A stretch of 64,000 nt of DNA from Candidatus Tokpelaia hoelldoblerii (GCA_002005325.1 CP017315.1:806001-870000), one strand, 5' to 3'; positions 54,187 through 62,433 are shown, numbered from the stretch's first letter. Program-made: numbers and translations. Notes: a model not told the origin generated them from the letters alone.

Positions 54187-55704
54187 ATGATACAGGCAAC
54201 AACAGCACAAGGGCGGCTTCAGGGGCGGGAACCGGTGGCGGTGATTGATATTGGTTCAAACTCTGTCCGGCTGGTGGTTTATGAAGGGCTTGTGCGCTCG
54301 CCGACGGTGCTTTTTAATGAAAAGATCATGTGCGGTCTGGGCCGGGGGCTGGCAAAGACCGGACGGTTGACGGATGAGGCAATGGAAATGGCGTTGCGTA
54401 CCCTGCGCCGCTTTCATGCGCTGAACCGGCAGTTGCAGGTGAAACAGGTTTATACACTGGCAACCGCTGCGGTGCGGGACGCGAAGAACGGCGCGGGCTT
54501 TGTGGCCAGGGCAAAAGAAAACATGCAGGGAGATGTCCATCTTTTAAGTGGAAAACAGGAAGCGGTCTGTTCGGCGCTTGGCGTTGTTTCTTCCTTTTAT
54601 CAGCCGGACGGGCTGGTGGGGGATTTTGGCGGCGGCAGCCTTGAACTGGTTAATCTTGTTAAAATGCAGGTTGATGAAGGTGTCAGCCTGCCGCTGGGCG
54701 GCTTGCGCTTGATGGAAGCCTCGGACAATAATCTCAAGCAGGCGCGCCGGATGATCCGTGAGCAGTTGCAACAGGCGGATTTTCTGGCCAAAGGGCGTGG
54801 GCGGCCATTTTTTGCTGTTGGCGGCACATGGCGTAACCTTGCCAAACTGCATATGAATATCCGCCATTACCCGCTGCCGATTATGCACGCTTATGAAATC
54901 AGGGCCGAAGAGGCTGTCAGCTTTCTGCACCGTTTTGCCAAGGGTGATGTTGAGCATATGCGCGGTATTACCGCTATTGCCAAAGGCCGGCGTGAGCTGC
55001 TGCCTTATGGAGCGGCGGCAATGCTGGAACTGATAGAGCACATGGAACCGGAAAAGATTGTGTTTTCCGGCGCCGGTATGCGGGAAGGCTATATCTATCA
55101 GCTGTTGCCGGACGATTTGCGTGAGCAGGACCCGCTTTTGAGCGCGGCGGAAGAAATGGCGGTCCTGCGCGCCCGCTCGCCCCGCCATGCCCATGAACTG
55201 GTTGAGTGGACGCAACAGGCTTTTGCGGTTTTGGGTGTGAGCGAGAAAGGCGAGGAAAAACGCTATCGTGAGGCAAGCTGCCTGCTTGCTGATATCGGCT
55301 GGCGCATTGACCTGGATTATCGCGGCATACAGGCCGCTAACCAGATTGCCTATGGTGTTTATCCCGGTATCAACCATGAGGGACGGGTTTTTGCCGCATT
55401 GGCAGTATTCTTCCGCAATGAGGGGCTGGTGCCCGATCATGAAGCGCCGGATTTTATCCGCTGCGCCACGCCTGAGATTGTCGTCCGCGCCCGCCTGCTT
55501 GGGGCGGTTATGCGGATCAGCAATCTGTTTTGCGCCTCTGATGCGGGTGTTCTGCCGGAAATGCAATGGCGGAAGACGGCTGGCGGCGTGGAACTGCGAA
55601 TTCCCGCCCGTTATGCTGATTTGATTGCCGACCGCCCGGAAGGCCGCCTGCGGCAACTGGCGAAGCTCACCGGCATACCCATGCAATATCGTGTGATGAA
55701 GTGA
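54187..55704 (+). CDS. ppx: Exopolyphosphatase
   Basis: Ppx/GppA-family enzyme removing terminal phosphates from polyphosphate. The 505-aa protein has VAVIDIGSNSVRLVVYE, TAAVRDAKNG and GLVGDFGGGSLELVNL of the actin-like ATPase fold, and a C-terminal HD-like helical domain (from about 320). Tight coupling with ppk (gap of three bases) means synthesis and breakdown are expressed together. Confidence 0.95.
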   Translation: MIQATTAQGRLQGREPVAVIDIGSNSVRLVVYEGLVRSPTVLFNEKIMCGLGRGLAKTGRLTDEAMEMALRTLRRFHALNRQLQVKQVYTLATAAVRDAKNGAGFVARAKENMQGDVHLLSGKQEAVCSALGVVSSFYQPDGLVGDFGGGSLELVNLVKMQVDEGVSLPLGGLRLMEASDNNLKQARRMIREQLQQADFLAKGRGRPFFAVGGTWRNLAKLHMNIRHYPLPIMHAYEIRAEEAVSFLHRFAKGDVEHMRGITAIAKGRRELLPYGAAAMLELIEHMEPEKIVFSGAGMREGYIYQLLPDDLREQDPLLSAAEEMAVLRARSPRHAHELVEWTQQAFAVLGVSEKGEEKRYREASCLLADIGWRIDLDYRGIQAANQIAYGVYPGINHEGRVFAALAVFFRNEGLVPDHEAPDFIRCATPEIVVRARLLGAVMRISNLFCASDAGVLPEMQWRKTAGGVELRIPARYADLIADRPEGRLRQLAKLTGIPMQYRVMK

Positions 55705-55735
55705 TAAAAAAGCAGGCAGCCTGTTTTCTGCCTGC
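55705..55735 (-). terminator. Terminator of the rnd-pfkB transcript
   Basis: GCAGGCAG (55712-55719) pairs with CTGCCTGC (55728-55735). On the minus strand the stem is followed by a run of Ts (55705-55710). It lies just after the pfkB stop and abuts the ppx stop codon; on the plus strand there is no good T-tract. Confidence 0.8.
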
Positions 55736-55747
55736 CGGTATTTCTGC

Positions 55748-56704
55748 TTATTCGGGCAAAATGTCCAGAACAGCCTTTTTAGGTTCAAGGTCCTGATAAA
55801 GACGCCTGATATTTTCCACCTGGCACAGGCCTGTGCCTTTTTCCATCACCGCGGCAGAACCGCAGGCAATGCCGAGGCGGAAAGAGTCTTCCACATCAAT
55901 ACCTTTTGAAAGTGCGTGCACCATGCCGCCGATAAAGCTGTCGCCGGCGCCGGAGGCGCTGAATACCTTGACAGCCGGTGAAGGCAGGTACAGCGTTTTA
56001 TTGGCTGTGATCAAAACCGCGCCCTGATGGCCAAGGGTGATGGCGATAATTTCAGCCGCGCCCTTATGGATAAGCTGTTGCGCTGTCGCCGCCATTTCCG
56101 GCACAGAATGAAAACTGCGCTGCATACAGGCTTCAAACTCGCCCTGGCTGGGCTTGACAAGGGTTGCGCCGCCATGCTCGATAATATGCTGCAGGCCCTT
56201 GCCGGATGTATCCAGCACAATGGACGCGCCGCGTTTTTTAGCCATTTCGGTATAATCATCATAAACAGTCAGCGGTACGCCACGCGGCAGGCTGCCGCTG
56301 ACGACCAGCCAGTCCCAGTCAAGCTTTTCCGTCTCGGCAAGACATTTGCGCCATTCTTTTTCTGTCAGAATCGGCCCCTCGGCGATGAAACGGTATTCCA
56401 TGCCTGTCGAGACTTCATGAATGACATTGTTGATACGGGTATTGCCTTCAACTGCGACAATCTTGCTTTTTATACCGCGTTTCTCCAGCAACTGGTCAAG
56501 AACCGCGCCCATGACGCCGCCGCGGGCGTAAAGCGCGGTGACAGAACCGCCCAGACGTTCAACAATGCGGGCGACATTGATGCCGCCGCCGCCCGGATGA
56601 AAGCTTTCTTCCCGTGTGCGGACTTTATGGGTCGGGCGAACAACATCCGTTTCGCAGGCTGCATCCACAGTCGGGTTGAATGTCACAGTCAGTACTTTTC
56701 CCAT
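55748..56704 (-). CDS. PfkB-family hexose kinase (1-phosphofructokinase type)
   Basis: Sugar kinase of 318 aa. The N-terminal substrate motif is ESFHPGGGGINVARIV and the C-terminal catalytic signature is SASGAGDSFIGGMVHAL with the base aspartate. The TLTFNPTVDA-like start TVTFNPTVDA and GSLPRGVP are typical of fructose-1-phosphate, tagatose-6-phosphate or fructose-6-phosphate kinases; substrate undecided. It sits 30 bases after rnd on the minus strand, between ppx and rnd, where related genomes usually have no gene. Confidence 0.9.
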   Translation of the reverse strand: MGKVLTVTFNPTVDAACETDVVRPTHKVRTREESFHPGGGGINVARIVERLGGSVTALYARGGVMGAVLDQLLEKRGIKSKIVAVEGNTRINNVIHEVSTGMEYRFIAEGPILTEKEWRKCLAETEKLDWDWLVVSGSLPRGVPLTVYDDYTEMAKKRGASIVLDTSGKGLQHIIEHGGATLVKPSQGEFEACMQRSFHSVPEMAATAQQLIHKGAAEIIAITLGHQGAVLITANKTLYLPSPAVKVFSASGAGDSFIGGMVHALSKGIDVEDSFRLGIACGSAAVMEKGTGLCQVENIRRLYQDLEPKKAVLDILPE

Positions 56705-56734
56705 AAGCGTCTCTCTTTAAAGAAATATTGCCTG

Positions 56735-57901
56735 TTATTGCTCCGCCTGTTTAATATCAAACAGCCGGATTGCTCCATTGTCAATTTTAATGCCGATATG
56801 CCCGGCGAGCATGGCAAGGGCTTTTTTGCCGAACAACTCAAACCGCCAGCCCTGCATGGCCGGTATTCCGGTTTTGTCCTGCCCGGCAACAATCTTTTCA
56901 ATATCATCACCGGTCGCGACAATTCTGGCGGCAACCTTGTGCTCTTCTGTCACCAGTTTCAATAGCAGCTTGAGAATTTCTGTTTCGCTTCTATTGGCGT
57001 CGCCTGTTGCAGCCTTGTGCTTTATCTGCGGCAGGGATTCCTTCGGGATTGCAAGCCCTTGCGCGACCGCCTGTAACAAGGCGGCGGCCTGAGCCGAATT
57101 CTCCCATCCTTTTGAAAGGCTGCGCAGATTTGCCAGCGCTGTTTTATCCTTTGGCTGCTGGATGGCGATTTCAATTAACGTGTCATCCTTGAGAACGCGC
57201 CCGCGGGGTATGTTCTGTTGCTGCGCCTCAAGTTCGCGCCATGCCGCGATTTGCTGCAAAACAGCGAGTTCACGTGGTTTGCGCACCCGTCCCTTAACCC
57301 GTTTCCAGGCATTTTCCAGTGGCGGGGCGTAAGTATCGGGGTTGGCCAACACCGCCATTTCTTCCTTAAGCCAGCCGGCGCGCCCTGATTCTTCCAGCTG
57401 CCGGTGCAGGTTGCGGTAAACATCACGCAGCCAGGTCACATCGGCAAGGGCGTAGGTCAGCTGTTTTTCGCTTAACGGGCGCTTGCTCCAGTCGGTAAAG
57501 CGCGAGGATTTATCCAGCTGATGGCCGGTGATTTTGGCGACAAGGCTGTCATAGGAGGCGGAATCACCATACCCGCAAACCATGGCCGCGACCTGCGTAT
57601 CAAACACCGGTTCGGGGATGAGATTGCCAAGATGGTGGATAATTTCGATATCCTGCCGCGCGGCATGAAAAACCTTGATAACATTTTTATCCGCCATCAG
57701 GGTGAAAAACGGTGCAAGGTCAATGCCGGGCGCCAGCGGGTCAATCAGGGCGGCAACATCCGGCGAGGCAAGCTGTATCAGGCAAAGCTGTGGCCAGAAG
57801 GTGGTTTCCCGTAAAAACTCTGTATCCACTGTGACAAAACCGGATTTTGACAGAAGCTCGACCGTGTGCGCAAGTGTGTCAGTATCAGTAATCAATTTCA
57901 T
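56735..57901 (-). CDS. rnd: Ribonuclease D
   Basis: 3'-5' exoribonuclease for tRNA and stable RNA maturation. The 388-aa protein has the DEDD exonuclease motifs FVTVDTEFLRETTFWPQL, KVFHAARQDIEIIHH and LTYALADVTWLRDVY, followed by an HRDC domain (about 210-290) and a C-terminal helical part. It is divergent from aspS and co-directional with pfkB. The rnd/aspS divergence is usual in Rhizobiales. Confidence 0.95.
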   Translation of the reverse strand: MKLITDTDTLAHTVELLSKSGFVTVDTEFLRETTFWPQLCLIQLASPDVAALIDPLAPGIDLAPFFTLMADKNVIKVFHAARQDIEIIHHLGNLIPEPVFDTQVAAMVCGYGDSASYDSLVAKITGHQLDKSSRFTDWSKRPLSEKQLTYALADVTWLRDVYRNLHRQLEESGRAGWLKEEMAVLANPDTYAPPLENAWKRVKGRVRKPRELAVLQQIAAWRELEAQQQNIPRGRVLKDDTLIEIAIQQPKDKTALANLRSLSKGWENSAQAAALLQAVAQGLAIPKESLPQIKHKAATGDANRSETEILKLLLKLVTEEHKVAARIVATGDDIEKIVAGQDKTGIPAMQGWRFELFGKKALAMLAGHIGIKIDNGAIRLFDIKQAEQ

Positions 57902-58031
57902 ATCTTGACTATAACCCTGAAAATCAGCAAAAGTAAATCGGTTCAGATGCCGGAATTTGTTAAAATTTGTGCCATATGAACGACAACTCTTGACAAATGG
58001 CGGCTAAAATGCGCTTTTGCCCCGTGGATTT

Positions 58032-58056
58032 GCGCCGGATAACCCGGCGCCGTTTT
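58032..58056 (+). promoter_or_regulatory. GC-rich hairpin in the aspS leader
   Basis: GCGCCGG (58032-58038), loop ATAAC, CCGGCGC (58044-58050), then CGTTTT and further T-rich sequence. It looks like a terminator or attenuator on the strand of aspS, 100 bases before the start codon, with no upstream plus-strand gene to terminate. Confidence 0.5.
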
Positions 58057-58072
58057 GAGTTTTTTATACGGT

Positions 58073-58135
58073 GCAAAAACTTCCTTTTTGTTTTTGCAAC
58101 CCATAACAATGCAAAAACTTCCTTTTTGTTTTTGC
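58073..58135. repeat. Tandem pair of identical 25-base hairpin elements upstream of aspS
   Basis: Copies at 58073-58097 and 58111-58135. Each has arms GCAAAAAC and GTTTTTGC (8 bp) around the centre TTCCTTTTT. The surrounding identity covers 30 bases (58072-58101 and 58110-58139), a period of 38. The complement of the centre, AAAAAGGAA, is the same as the centre of the elements upstream of pdhA. The copy 2 loop contains CCTTT, complementary to the AAAGG ribosome binding site of aspS at 58143-58147. Confidence 0.92.
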
Positions 58136-58155
58136 AACCAATAAAGGCAGATATT

Positions 58156-59946
58156 ATGCATCGTTATCGCAGTCACACTTGTGCCGCTCTCCGCAAGGCT
58201 GATGTCGGGGAGAATGTGCGTCTTTCAGGCTGGGTGAACCGCGTGCGTGACCACGGCGGCATTCTCTTTATCGACCTGCGTGACCATTATGGCCTGACGC
58301 AGATTGTTGCCGACCCGGATTCACCGGCATTTAAAATTGCCGAAACCCTGCGCAGCGAATGGGTGGTCCGCGTGGACGGCGTGGTCAAAGCCCGCACGGA
58401 TGATACAGTCAATCCGAATCTGCCGACCGGCGAGATTGAGATCGCCATCAATGAGATTGAAGTGCTTTCCAAGGCGGATGAGTTGCCGTTGCCGGTGTTT
58501 GGCGAGCCGGATTATCCCGAGGATATCCGCCTGAAATACCGTTTTCTTGATCTGCGCCGCGAGACATTGCACAGGAATATCGTGCGCCGGACACAGATTA
58601 TCGCTTCCATGCGCAAGCGGATGGCGGAAGGTGGTTTCAGTGAATATTCAACGCCGATTTTGACAGCTTCCTCACCGGAAGGCGCGCGCGATTTTCTGGT
58701 GCCGAGCCGTGTTCATGCCGGGAAATTCTATGCCCTGCCGCAGGCGCCGCAGCAGTATAAACAGTTGCTGATGGTTTCGGGCTTTGACTGTTATTTCCAG
58801 ATTGCGCCGTGTTTCCGTGATGAAGACCCGCGCGCCGACCGGCTGCCGGGTGAATTTTACCAGCTTGATATGGAAATGAGCTTTGTCGAGCAGGAAGATA
58901 TTCTGACCGTGATGGAGCCGGTTATCCGCGGCATTTTTGAGGAATTTGCCGGGGGCAAGCCGGTAACGGCCAAGTTTCCGCGCATTCCTTATGATGAAGC
59001 CATGCGCAAATATGGCTCGGACAAGCCGGACCTGCGCAATCCGATTATTATGGAAGACGTGTCGGCGCATTTTCGTGATTCCGGTTTCAAGGTCTTTGCC
59101 AATATTCTGGCGCAGGATAAAAAGGCTGAAGTATGGGCAATCCCGGCCAGGACCGGCGGCAGCCGCGCCTTTTGTGACCGCATGAATGCCTGGGCGCAGA
59201 AGGAAGGCCAGCCCGGCCTTGGCTATATTTTCTGGCGGCGTGAAGGTGAGGCGCTGGAAGGCGCGGGGCCAATCGCCAAGAATATCGGGCCGGAGCGCAC
59301 GGAAGCCATCCGTCAGCAGCTTGGGCTGGATGATGGCGATGCCTGTTTCTTTGTTGCCGGCCAGCCGGGCAAGTTTGCTGCCTTTGCCGGTGCGGCCAGA
59401 ACGCGTGCCGGTGAGGAGCTTGACCTGCTTGACCGTGACCGGTTTGAACTGGCGTGGATTGTTGACTTCCCGTTCTATGAATGGAACGAGGATGAAAAGA
59501 AAGTCGAGTTTTCGCACAATCCGTTCTCTATGCCGAAAGGCGGCATGGAAGCCCTGCAATCGCAGGATCCGCTAGAGATCAAGGCGTATCAGTATGATGT
59601 GGTGTGCAACGGGTTTGAAATCGGCTCCGGCGGTATTCGCAATCACTTGCCGGAAACCATGGTCAAGGCGTTTGAGATTGCCGGCCTGTCACGTGAAACG
59701 GTGGAAGAGCGTTTTGGCGGTCTTTACCGCGCGTTCCATTATGGCGTGCCGCCGCATGGCGGTATGGCCGCGGGTGTTGACCGCATTGTCATGCTTTTGA
59801 CCGGCGCGAAGAACCTGCGTGAAATTTCACTCTTTCCCATGAACCAGCAGGCCTTTGACTTGCTGATGGGTGCACCGTCTGATGTGACAGCGGCGCAATT
59901 GCGGGATCTCAATATCCGTCTTGTCCCTGCCACCAAAGAAAAATAA
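58156..59946 (+). CDS. aspS: Aspartyl-tRNA synthetase
   Basis: Class II synthetase that charges tRNA-Asp, and possibly tRNA-Asn. The 596-aa protein has an N-terminal OB anticodon-binding domain (MHRYRSHTCAALRKADVGE onward), motif 1/2 regions with ARDFLVPSR and PCFRDEDPRADRLPGEF, the bacterial insert domain and motif 3 GMAAGVDRIVMLLTG. The start at 58156 gives the standard N-terminus; an open upstream extension runs through the hairpin repeats and is not coding. The leader carries three hairpins, suggesting RNA-level control. Confidence 0.96.
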   Translation: MHRYRSHTCAALRKADVGENVRLSGWVNRVRDHGGILFIDLRDHYGLTQIVADPDSPAFKIAETLRSEWVVRVDGVVKARTDDTVNPNLPTGEIEIAINEIEVLSKADELPLPVFGEPDYPEDIRLKYRFLDLRRETLHRNIVRRTQIIASMRKRMAEGGFSEYSTPILTASSPEGARDFLVPSRVHAGKFYALPQAPQQYKQLLMVSGFDCYFQIAPCFRDEDPRADRLPGEFYQLDMEMSFVEQEDILTVMEPVIRGIFEEFAGGKPVTAKFPRIPYDEAMRKYGSDKPDLRNPIIMEDVSAHFRDSGFKVFANILAQDKKAEVWAIPARTGGSRAFCDRMNAWAQKEGQPGLGYIFWRREGEALEGAGPIAKNIGPERTEAIRQQLGLDDGDACFFVAGQPGKFAAFAGAARTRAGEELDLLDRDRFELAWIVDFPFYEWNEDEKKVEFSHNPFSMPKGGMEALQSQDPLEIKAYQYDVVCNGFEIGSGGIRNHLPETMVKAFEIAGLSRETVEERFGGLYRAFHYGVPPHGGMAAGVDRIVMLLTGAKNLREISLFPMNQQAFDLLMGAPSDVTAAQLRDLNIRLVPATKEK

Positions 59947-59957
59947 GGATAAAAAAC

Positions 59958-60236
59958 ATGATTCGCTGCAAATATATTGCTGGTGCCCTGATTGGTGCCG
60001 GTGTGGCTTTCGGGGCATTGACGCTGCCTGTCCAGGCCAGGGATTACTATGATGATCGCGGCCGTATCAGCTGGTCGGAATTGACCGGAAGGCTGGAAAG
60101 CAAAGGTTACCGGATTCGGGAACTGGAGATGAAAGATGAAGGCTGGAAGGTTGAAGTGGTGGACCAGTACGGCCAGCGTCTGAAAATGCGCCTTAACCGA
60201 CAGGGTGAAGTTCTCCGCGAGAAGTATAAAGACTGA
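59958..60236 (+). CDS. Small secreted PepSY-like protein
   Basis: 92 aa. Signal peptide (about residues 1-28, ending VQA) followed by a single PepSY-like repeat: ISWSELTGRLESKGYRIREL, then EGWKVEVVDQYGQRLKMRLN and RQGEVLREKY. PepSY domains are thought to bind or inhibit peptidases or form part of sensory proteins; no partner is adjacent. It starts 11 bases after aspS and may be read from the same transcript. A strong terminator follows. Confidence 0.85.
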   Translation: MIRCKYIAGALIGAGVAFGALTLPVQARDYYDDRGRISWSELTGRLESKGYRIRELEMKDEGWKVEVVDQYGQRLKMRLNRQGEVLREKYKD

Positions 60237-60252
60237 GACAGGCGGATTTTAT

Positions 60253-60297
60253 CAACAAAAAGCCCCGCGCATATTTTGATGGCGGGGCTTTTTGTTG
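60253..60297. terminator. Bidirectional terminator between the PepSY gene and the cytochrome c gene
   Basis: A 16-bp perfect inverted repeat (60253-60268 with 60282-60297) around a 13-base loop, with AAAAA/TTTTT in the outer stem, between convergent genes. Confidence 0.93.
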
Positions 60298-60300
60298 TTT

Positions 60301-60341
60301 ACAGCCGTGGCGGGGTTTTTTTTTTTTCACAGCCGTGGCGG
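60301..60341. repeat. Short direct repeat with a 12-T run
   Basis: ACAGCCGTGGCGG occurs at 60301-60313 and 60329-60341, 28 bases apart. Between them lies a run of twelve Ts (60316-60327). The second copy ends just before the stop codon of the cytochrome c gene. Possibly a slippage or duplication product. Confidence 0.8.
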
Positions 60342-60343
60342 TT

Positions 60344-60742
60344 TTATTCGGGTTTTTTCGCAATCTCTTCAATATAATCAAGCAGGCTGGCAATATCCTC
60401 ATCCGATAACCGGACAGGAGCCATGCGTGTTCCCCTGACGACCGACTGCGGATTGTGCAGATATTTTTCCATGATGTCCCGATTCCAGATCAGGCCGTTT
60501 TCGCCGGCTTTGACCATGGCGGGCGAATAGCGGAACTTCTCGCGCGTGCCGGCTTGCCGGCCGATAATATCCTGCAAGGAAGGACCAACACGGTTCTTGT
60601 CGCGGTCAATATAATGGCAGACAGCGCATTTTTTGTAAACCTGCGCCCCTTGTTCGCTGCCCTGTGCATTGGCATTGCAAGCCAGGAATGGCAAACAAAG
60701 CAAGGCAAGGCCAAGCGATAAAGTTCTGTTGTTCTGTTTCAT
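60344..60742 (-). CDS. Class I cytochrome c
   Basis: 132-aa periplasmic electron carrier. Signal peptide (MKQNNRTLSLGLALLCLPFL, ending ANA), heme motif CAVCH in VYKKCAVCHYIDRDKNRVGP and the distal methionine ligand in GTRMAPVRLSDEDI. It resembles cytochrome c2/c552-type carriers. The open frame extends far upstream but that part is antisense to the sufA-like gene; the ATG at 60742 is preferred as it gives the signal peptide. The ribosome binding site is weak. Confidence 0.9.
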   Translation of the reverse strand: MKQNNRTLSLGLALLCLPFLACNANAQGSEQGAQVYKKCAVCHYIDRDKNRVGPSLQDIIGRQAGTREKFRYSPAMVKAGENGLIWNRDIMEKYLHNPQSVVRGTRMAPVRLSDEDIASLLDYIEEIAKKPE

Positions 60743-60872
60743 GGCGGTAAAAGTGCTTTTTGATAATCCCGCACCTTTTATAGGCTGAATCTGCGGCTTG
60801 AGGCAATCTGTTTTGCTTTTTATGTTGTCAGGTATTATATACGTGACTGCAAAACTGTTTTGAGGAAGCCCG

Positions 60873-61244
60873 ATGCGACGTTTTTCCGTGATGACATTAA
60901 CCGGCCGCGCTGTTGCGCGGGTAAAGGAAATCATGCAGAACAATCCTGATTCTGCCGGTATTGTTATTGGTGTAAAAAAAGGCGGCTGTGCCGGTATGGA
61001 ATATACGGTTGAACTCGCCGGGGATGATATATCCGGTATGGACAAGGTCGAGCAGGACGGGGCCTGTGTGCTGGTATCGCCTGATGCGGTGCTGTTTTTG
61101 CTTGGCACTGAAATGGACTATGAAGCCACTACCTTACGCACGGGTTTTGTGTTTAAAAACCCCAATCAGACCTCCGCTTGCGGTTGTGGTGAATCGGTTG
61201 AAATACGTCCGGTTCCGGCAGAGGCCTTGCAAGGGAAAAAATAA
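60873..61244 (+). CDS. sufA: Iron-sulfur assembly A-type carrier (SufA/IscA-like)
   Basis: Scaffold/carrier of 123 aa with the three cysteines in KKGGCAGMEY and TSACGCGESV. It is closest to SufA of alphaproteobacterial suf operons, but no suf genes are adjacent here. It is divergent from the cytochrome c gene. erpA (27675) is a second member of the family. Distinction between SufA and IscA is by general similarity only. Confidence 0.88.
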   Translation: MRRFSVMTLTGRAVARVKEIMQNNPDSAGIVIGVKKGGCAGMEYTVELAGDDISGMDKVEQDGACVLVSPDAVLFLLGTEMDYEATTLRTGFVFKNPNQTSACGCGESVEIRPVPAEALQGKK

Positions 61245-61328
61245 GAAAATCCGGACTTTAACAGCCTGATTTTTCAATGTATTGTTGAATATCAAACCTC
61301 TTGGCTAGAATTTCTTTTAGCCTTTTAA

Positions 61329-61508
61329 AAGGCCGGTATTGAGCCCGATAAGCCGGTGGTGACACGTTGCGGTTCGGGCGTGACAGCCGCAGTGCTGACA
61401 TTGGCGCTGCAATCGCTTGGCAATGAAAAGGTACGGCTTTATGACGGTTCATGGAGTGAATGGGGCAGCTTGCCGGGTACACCAGTTGAAAAAGGGAACG
61501 CGTCATGA
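61329..61508 (+). pseudogene. sseA: C-terminal remnant of 3-mercaptopyruvate sulfurtransferase
   Basis: An uninterrupted stretch of about 59 codons encodes KAGIEPDKPVVTRCGSGVTA then AVLTLALQSLGNEKVRLYDG and SWSEWGSLPGTPVEKG. This is the C-terminal end of a rhodanese-type sulfurtransferase, including the active-site CGSGVTA loop. An in-frame TAA lies immediately upstream (61326-61328) and the AT-rich 80 bases before it show no match, so the first roughly 220 codons are missing. Its TGA overlaps the ATG of the acetyltransferase gene, as an intact upstream gene would. No start codon is left, so it is not expected to be expressed. Confidence 0.82.
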
Positions 61509-62044
61509 AAAAGGCCGCTAAAAAGCCGTTGACGGCACGGGTTACATTTCTGGAAATGATACAGCGTCATGTGACAGCCGTGCCGCCGCCCAGTGGTATG
61601 ATGCTGGCCTTGTTGCGCGCCGAAAACTGCCCGGTGCATTTTTACCGTTATCTTTATGAGCAGGTGGGGCGGCCGCATCATTGGCAGGTGCGCCGCAAGC
61701 AGAGCGATGAGGTGGTGCGGGAAATCATCCGCTCGAAAAAAACATTGCTGCATGTTTTCTATGTCGATGGTTGCCCCGCCGGTTTTGCCGAAACCAGTTT
61801 GCGCGCTCTGCCGCAACAGGCGGAGATCATCTGTTTCGGGCTGGTGCCGGATTATCAGGGGCGGGGGCTGGCGCGGTTTTTCCTGCGTGGCGTGATTGCC
61901 GCCGCCTGGGGGCAGGATCCGGGCAAACTGGTGCTTCAAACCAACTCGCTCGACAGTCCGCGCGCCTTGCAGCTTTATCAGAAGGAAGGGTTTGCGCCGG
62001 TCGGCACAAAGGATGTGGTGATTGAACCCTGGCCGGACAAGTAA
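61505..62044 (+). CDS. GNAT-family N-acetyltransferase
   Basis: 179 aa. The acetyl-CoA-binding GNAT core is ICFGLVPDYQGRGLARFFLR followed by VLQTNSLDSPRALQLYQKEG and a C-terminal FAPVG. The N-terminal part (about 1-85) is basic and less conserved. Substrate unknown. The start overlaps the stop of the broken sseA, so it may have lost its original promoter. The next gene, ftsB, is 65 bases downstream. Confidence 0.88.
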   Translation: MKKAAKKPLTARVTFLEMIQRHVTAVPPPSGMMLALLRAENCPVHFYRYLYEQVGRPHHWQVRRKQSDEVVREIIRSKKTLLHVFYVDGCPAGFAETSLRALPQQAEIICFGLVPDYQGRGLARFFLRGVIAAAWGQDPGKLVLQTNSLDSPRALQLYQKEGFAPVGTKDVVIEPWPDK

Positions 62045-62109
62045 GCAGGCGTTAAGATAACCATGTTAAATGTGGCTGTCAGAATTTTTGTATCAAGTGA
62101 TAGCAGACC

Positions 62110-62433
62110 ATGTGGACAAAACAAAAACGCCGCACCAACAGAAACCGTTTTATTCTGCCGTTGTTAACAATCGGTGTGCTCGGTTATTTCGGCTATCATA
62201 GCTATCATGGTGAATATGGCCTTTATTCACGCGCTGTGATTGACGCGCGCATTGCCGGGCTGAATGCCGAACTTGATAAATTAGAGGATGAGCGCAAGGG
62301 GCTTGAGAGGAGAATCACCCTGTTGCGTGACGGAACAATTGAAAAGGATATGCTGGATGAATATGCCAGGCGGAATCTCAATCTTTCCCTGCCCAATGAA
62401 CTGACAATTATCATCAAAAATGCCGGAAAATAA
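62110..62433 (+). CDS. ftsB: Cell division protein FtsB (septum formation initiator)
   Basis: 107 aa. A basic N-terminus (KQKRRTNRNR), one membrane helix (about 13-29, FILPLLTIGVLGYFGYHSY) and a periplasmic coiled coil (AGLNAELDKLEDERKGLERR) ending in MLDEYARRNLNLSLPNE, the FtsB/DivIC signature. Together with FtsL and FtsQ it activates septal peptidoglycan synthesis. eno, which usually precedes it in Rhizobiales, is not here. pdhA follows. Confidence 0.9.
   Translation: MWTKQKRRTNRNRFILPLLTIGVLGYFGYHSYHGEYGLYSRAVIDARIAGLNAELDKLEDERKGLERRITLLRDGTIEKDMLDEYARRNLNLSLPNELTIIIKNAGK

Noticed and set aside
58072..58139. Possible CRISPR array (two 30-base direct repeats)
   Set aside because: Only two repeats with an 8-base gap, strongly palindromic, and no cas genes. 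The same element family recurs before pdhA, so it is a hairpin repeat.
60743..61108. N-terminal extension of the cytochrome c ORF
   Set aside because: It is antisense to the sufA-like gene and would bury the signal peptide in the middle of the protein.
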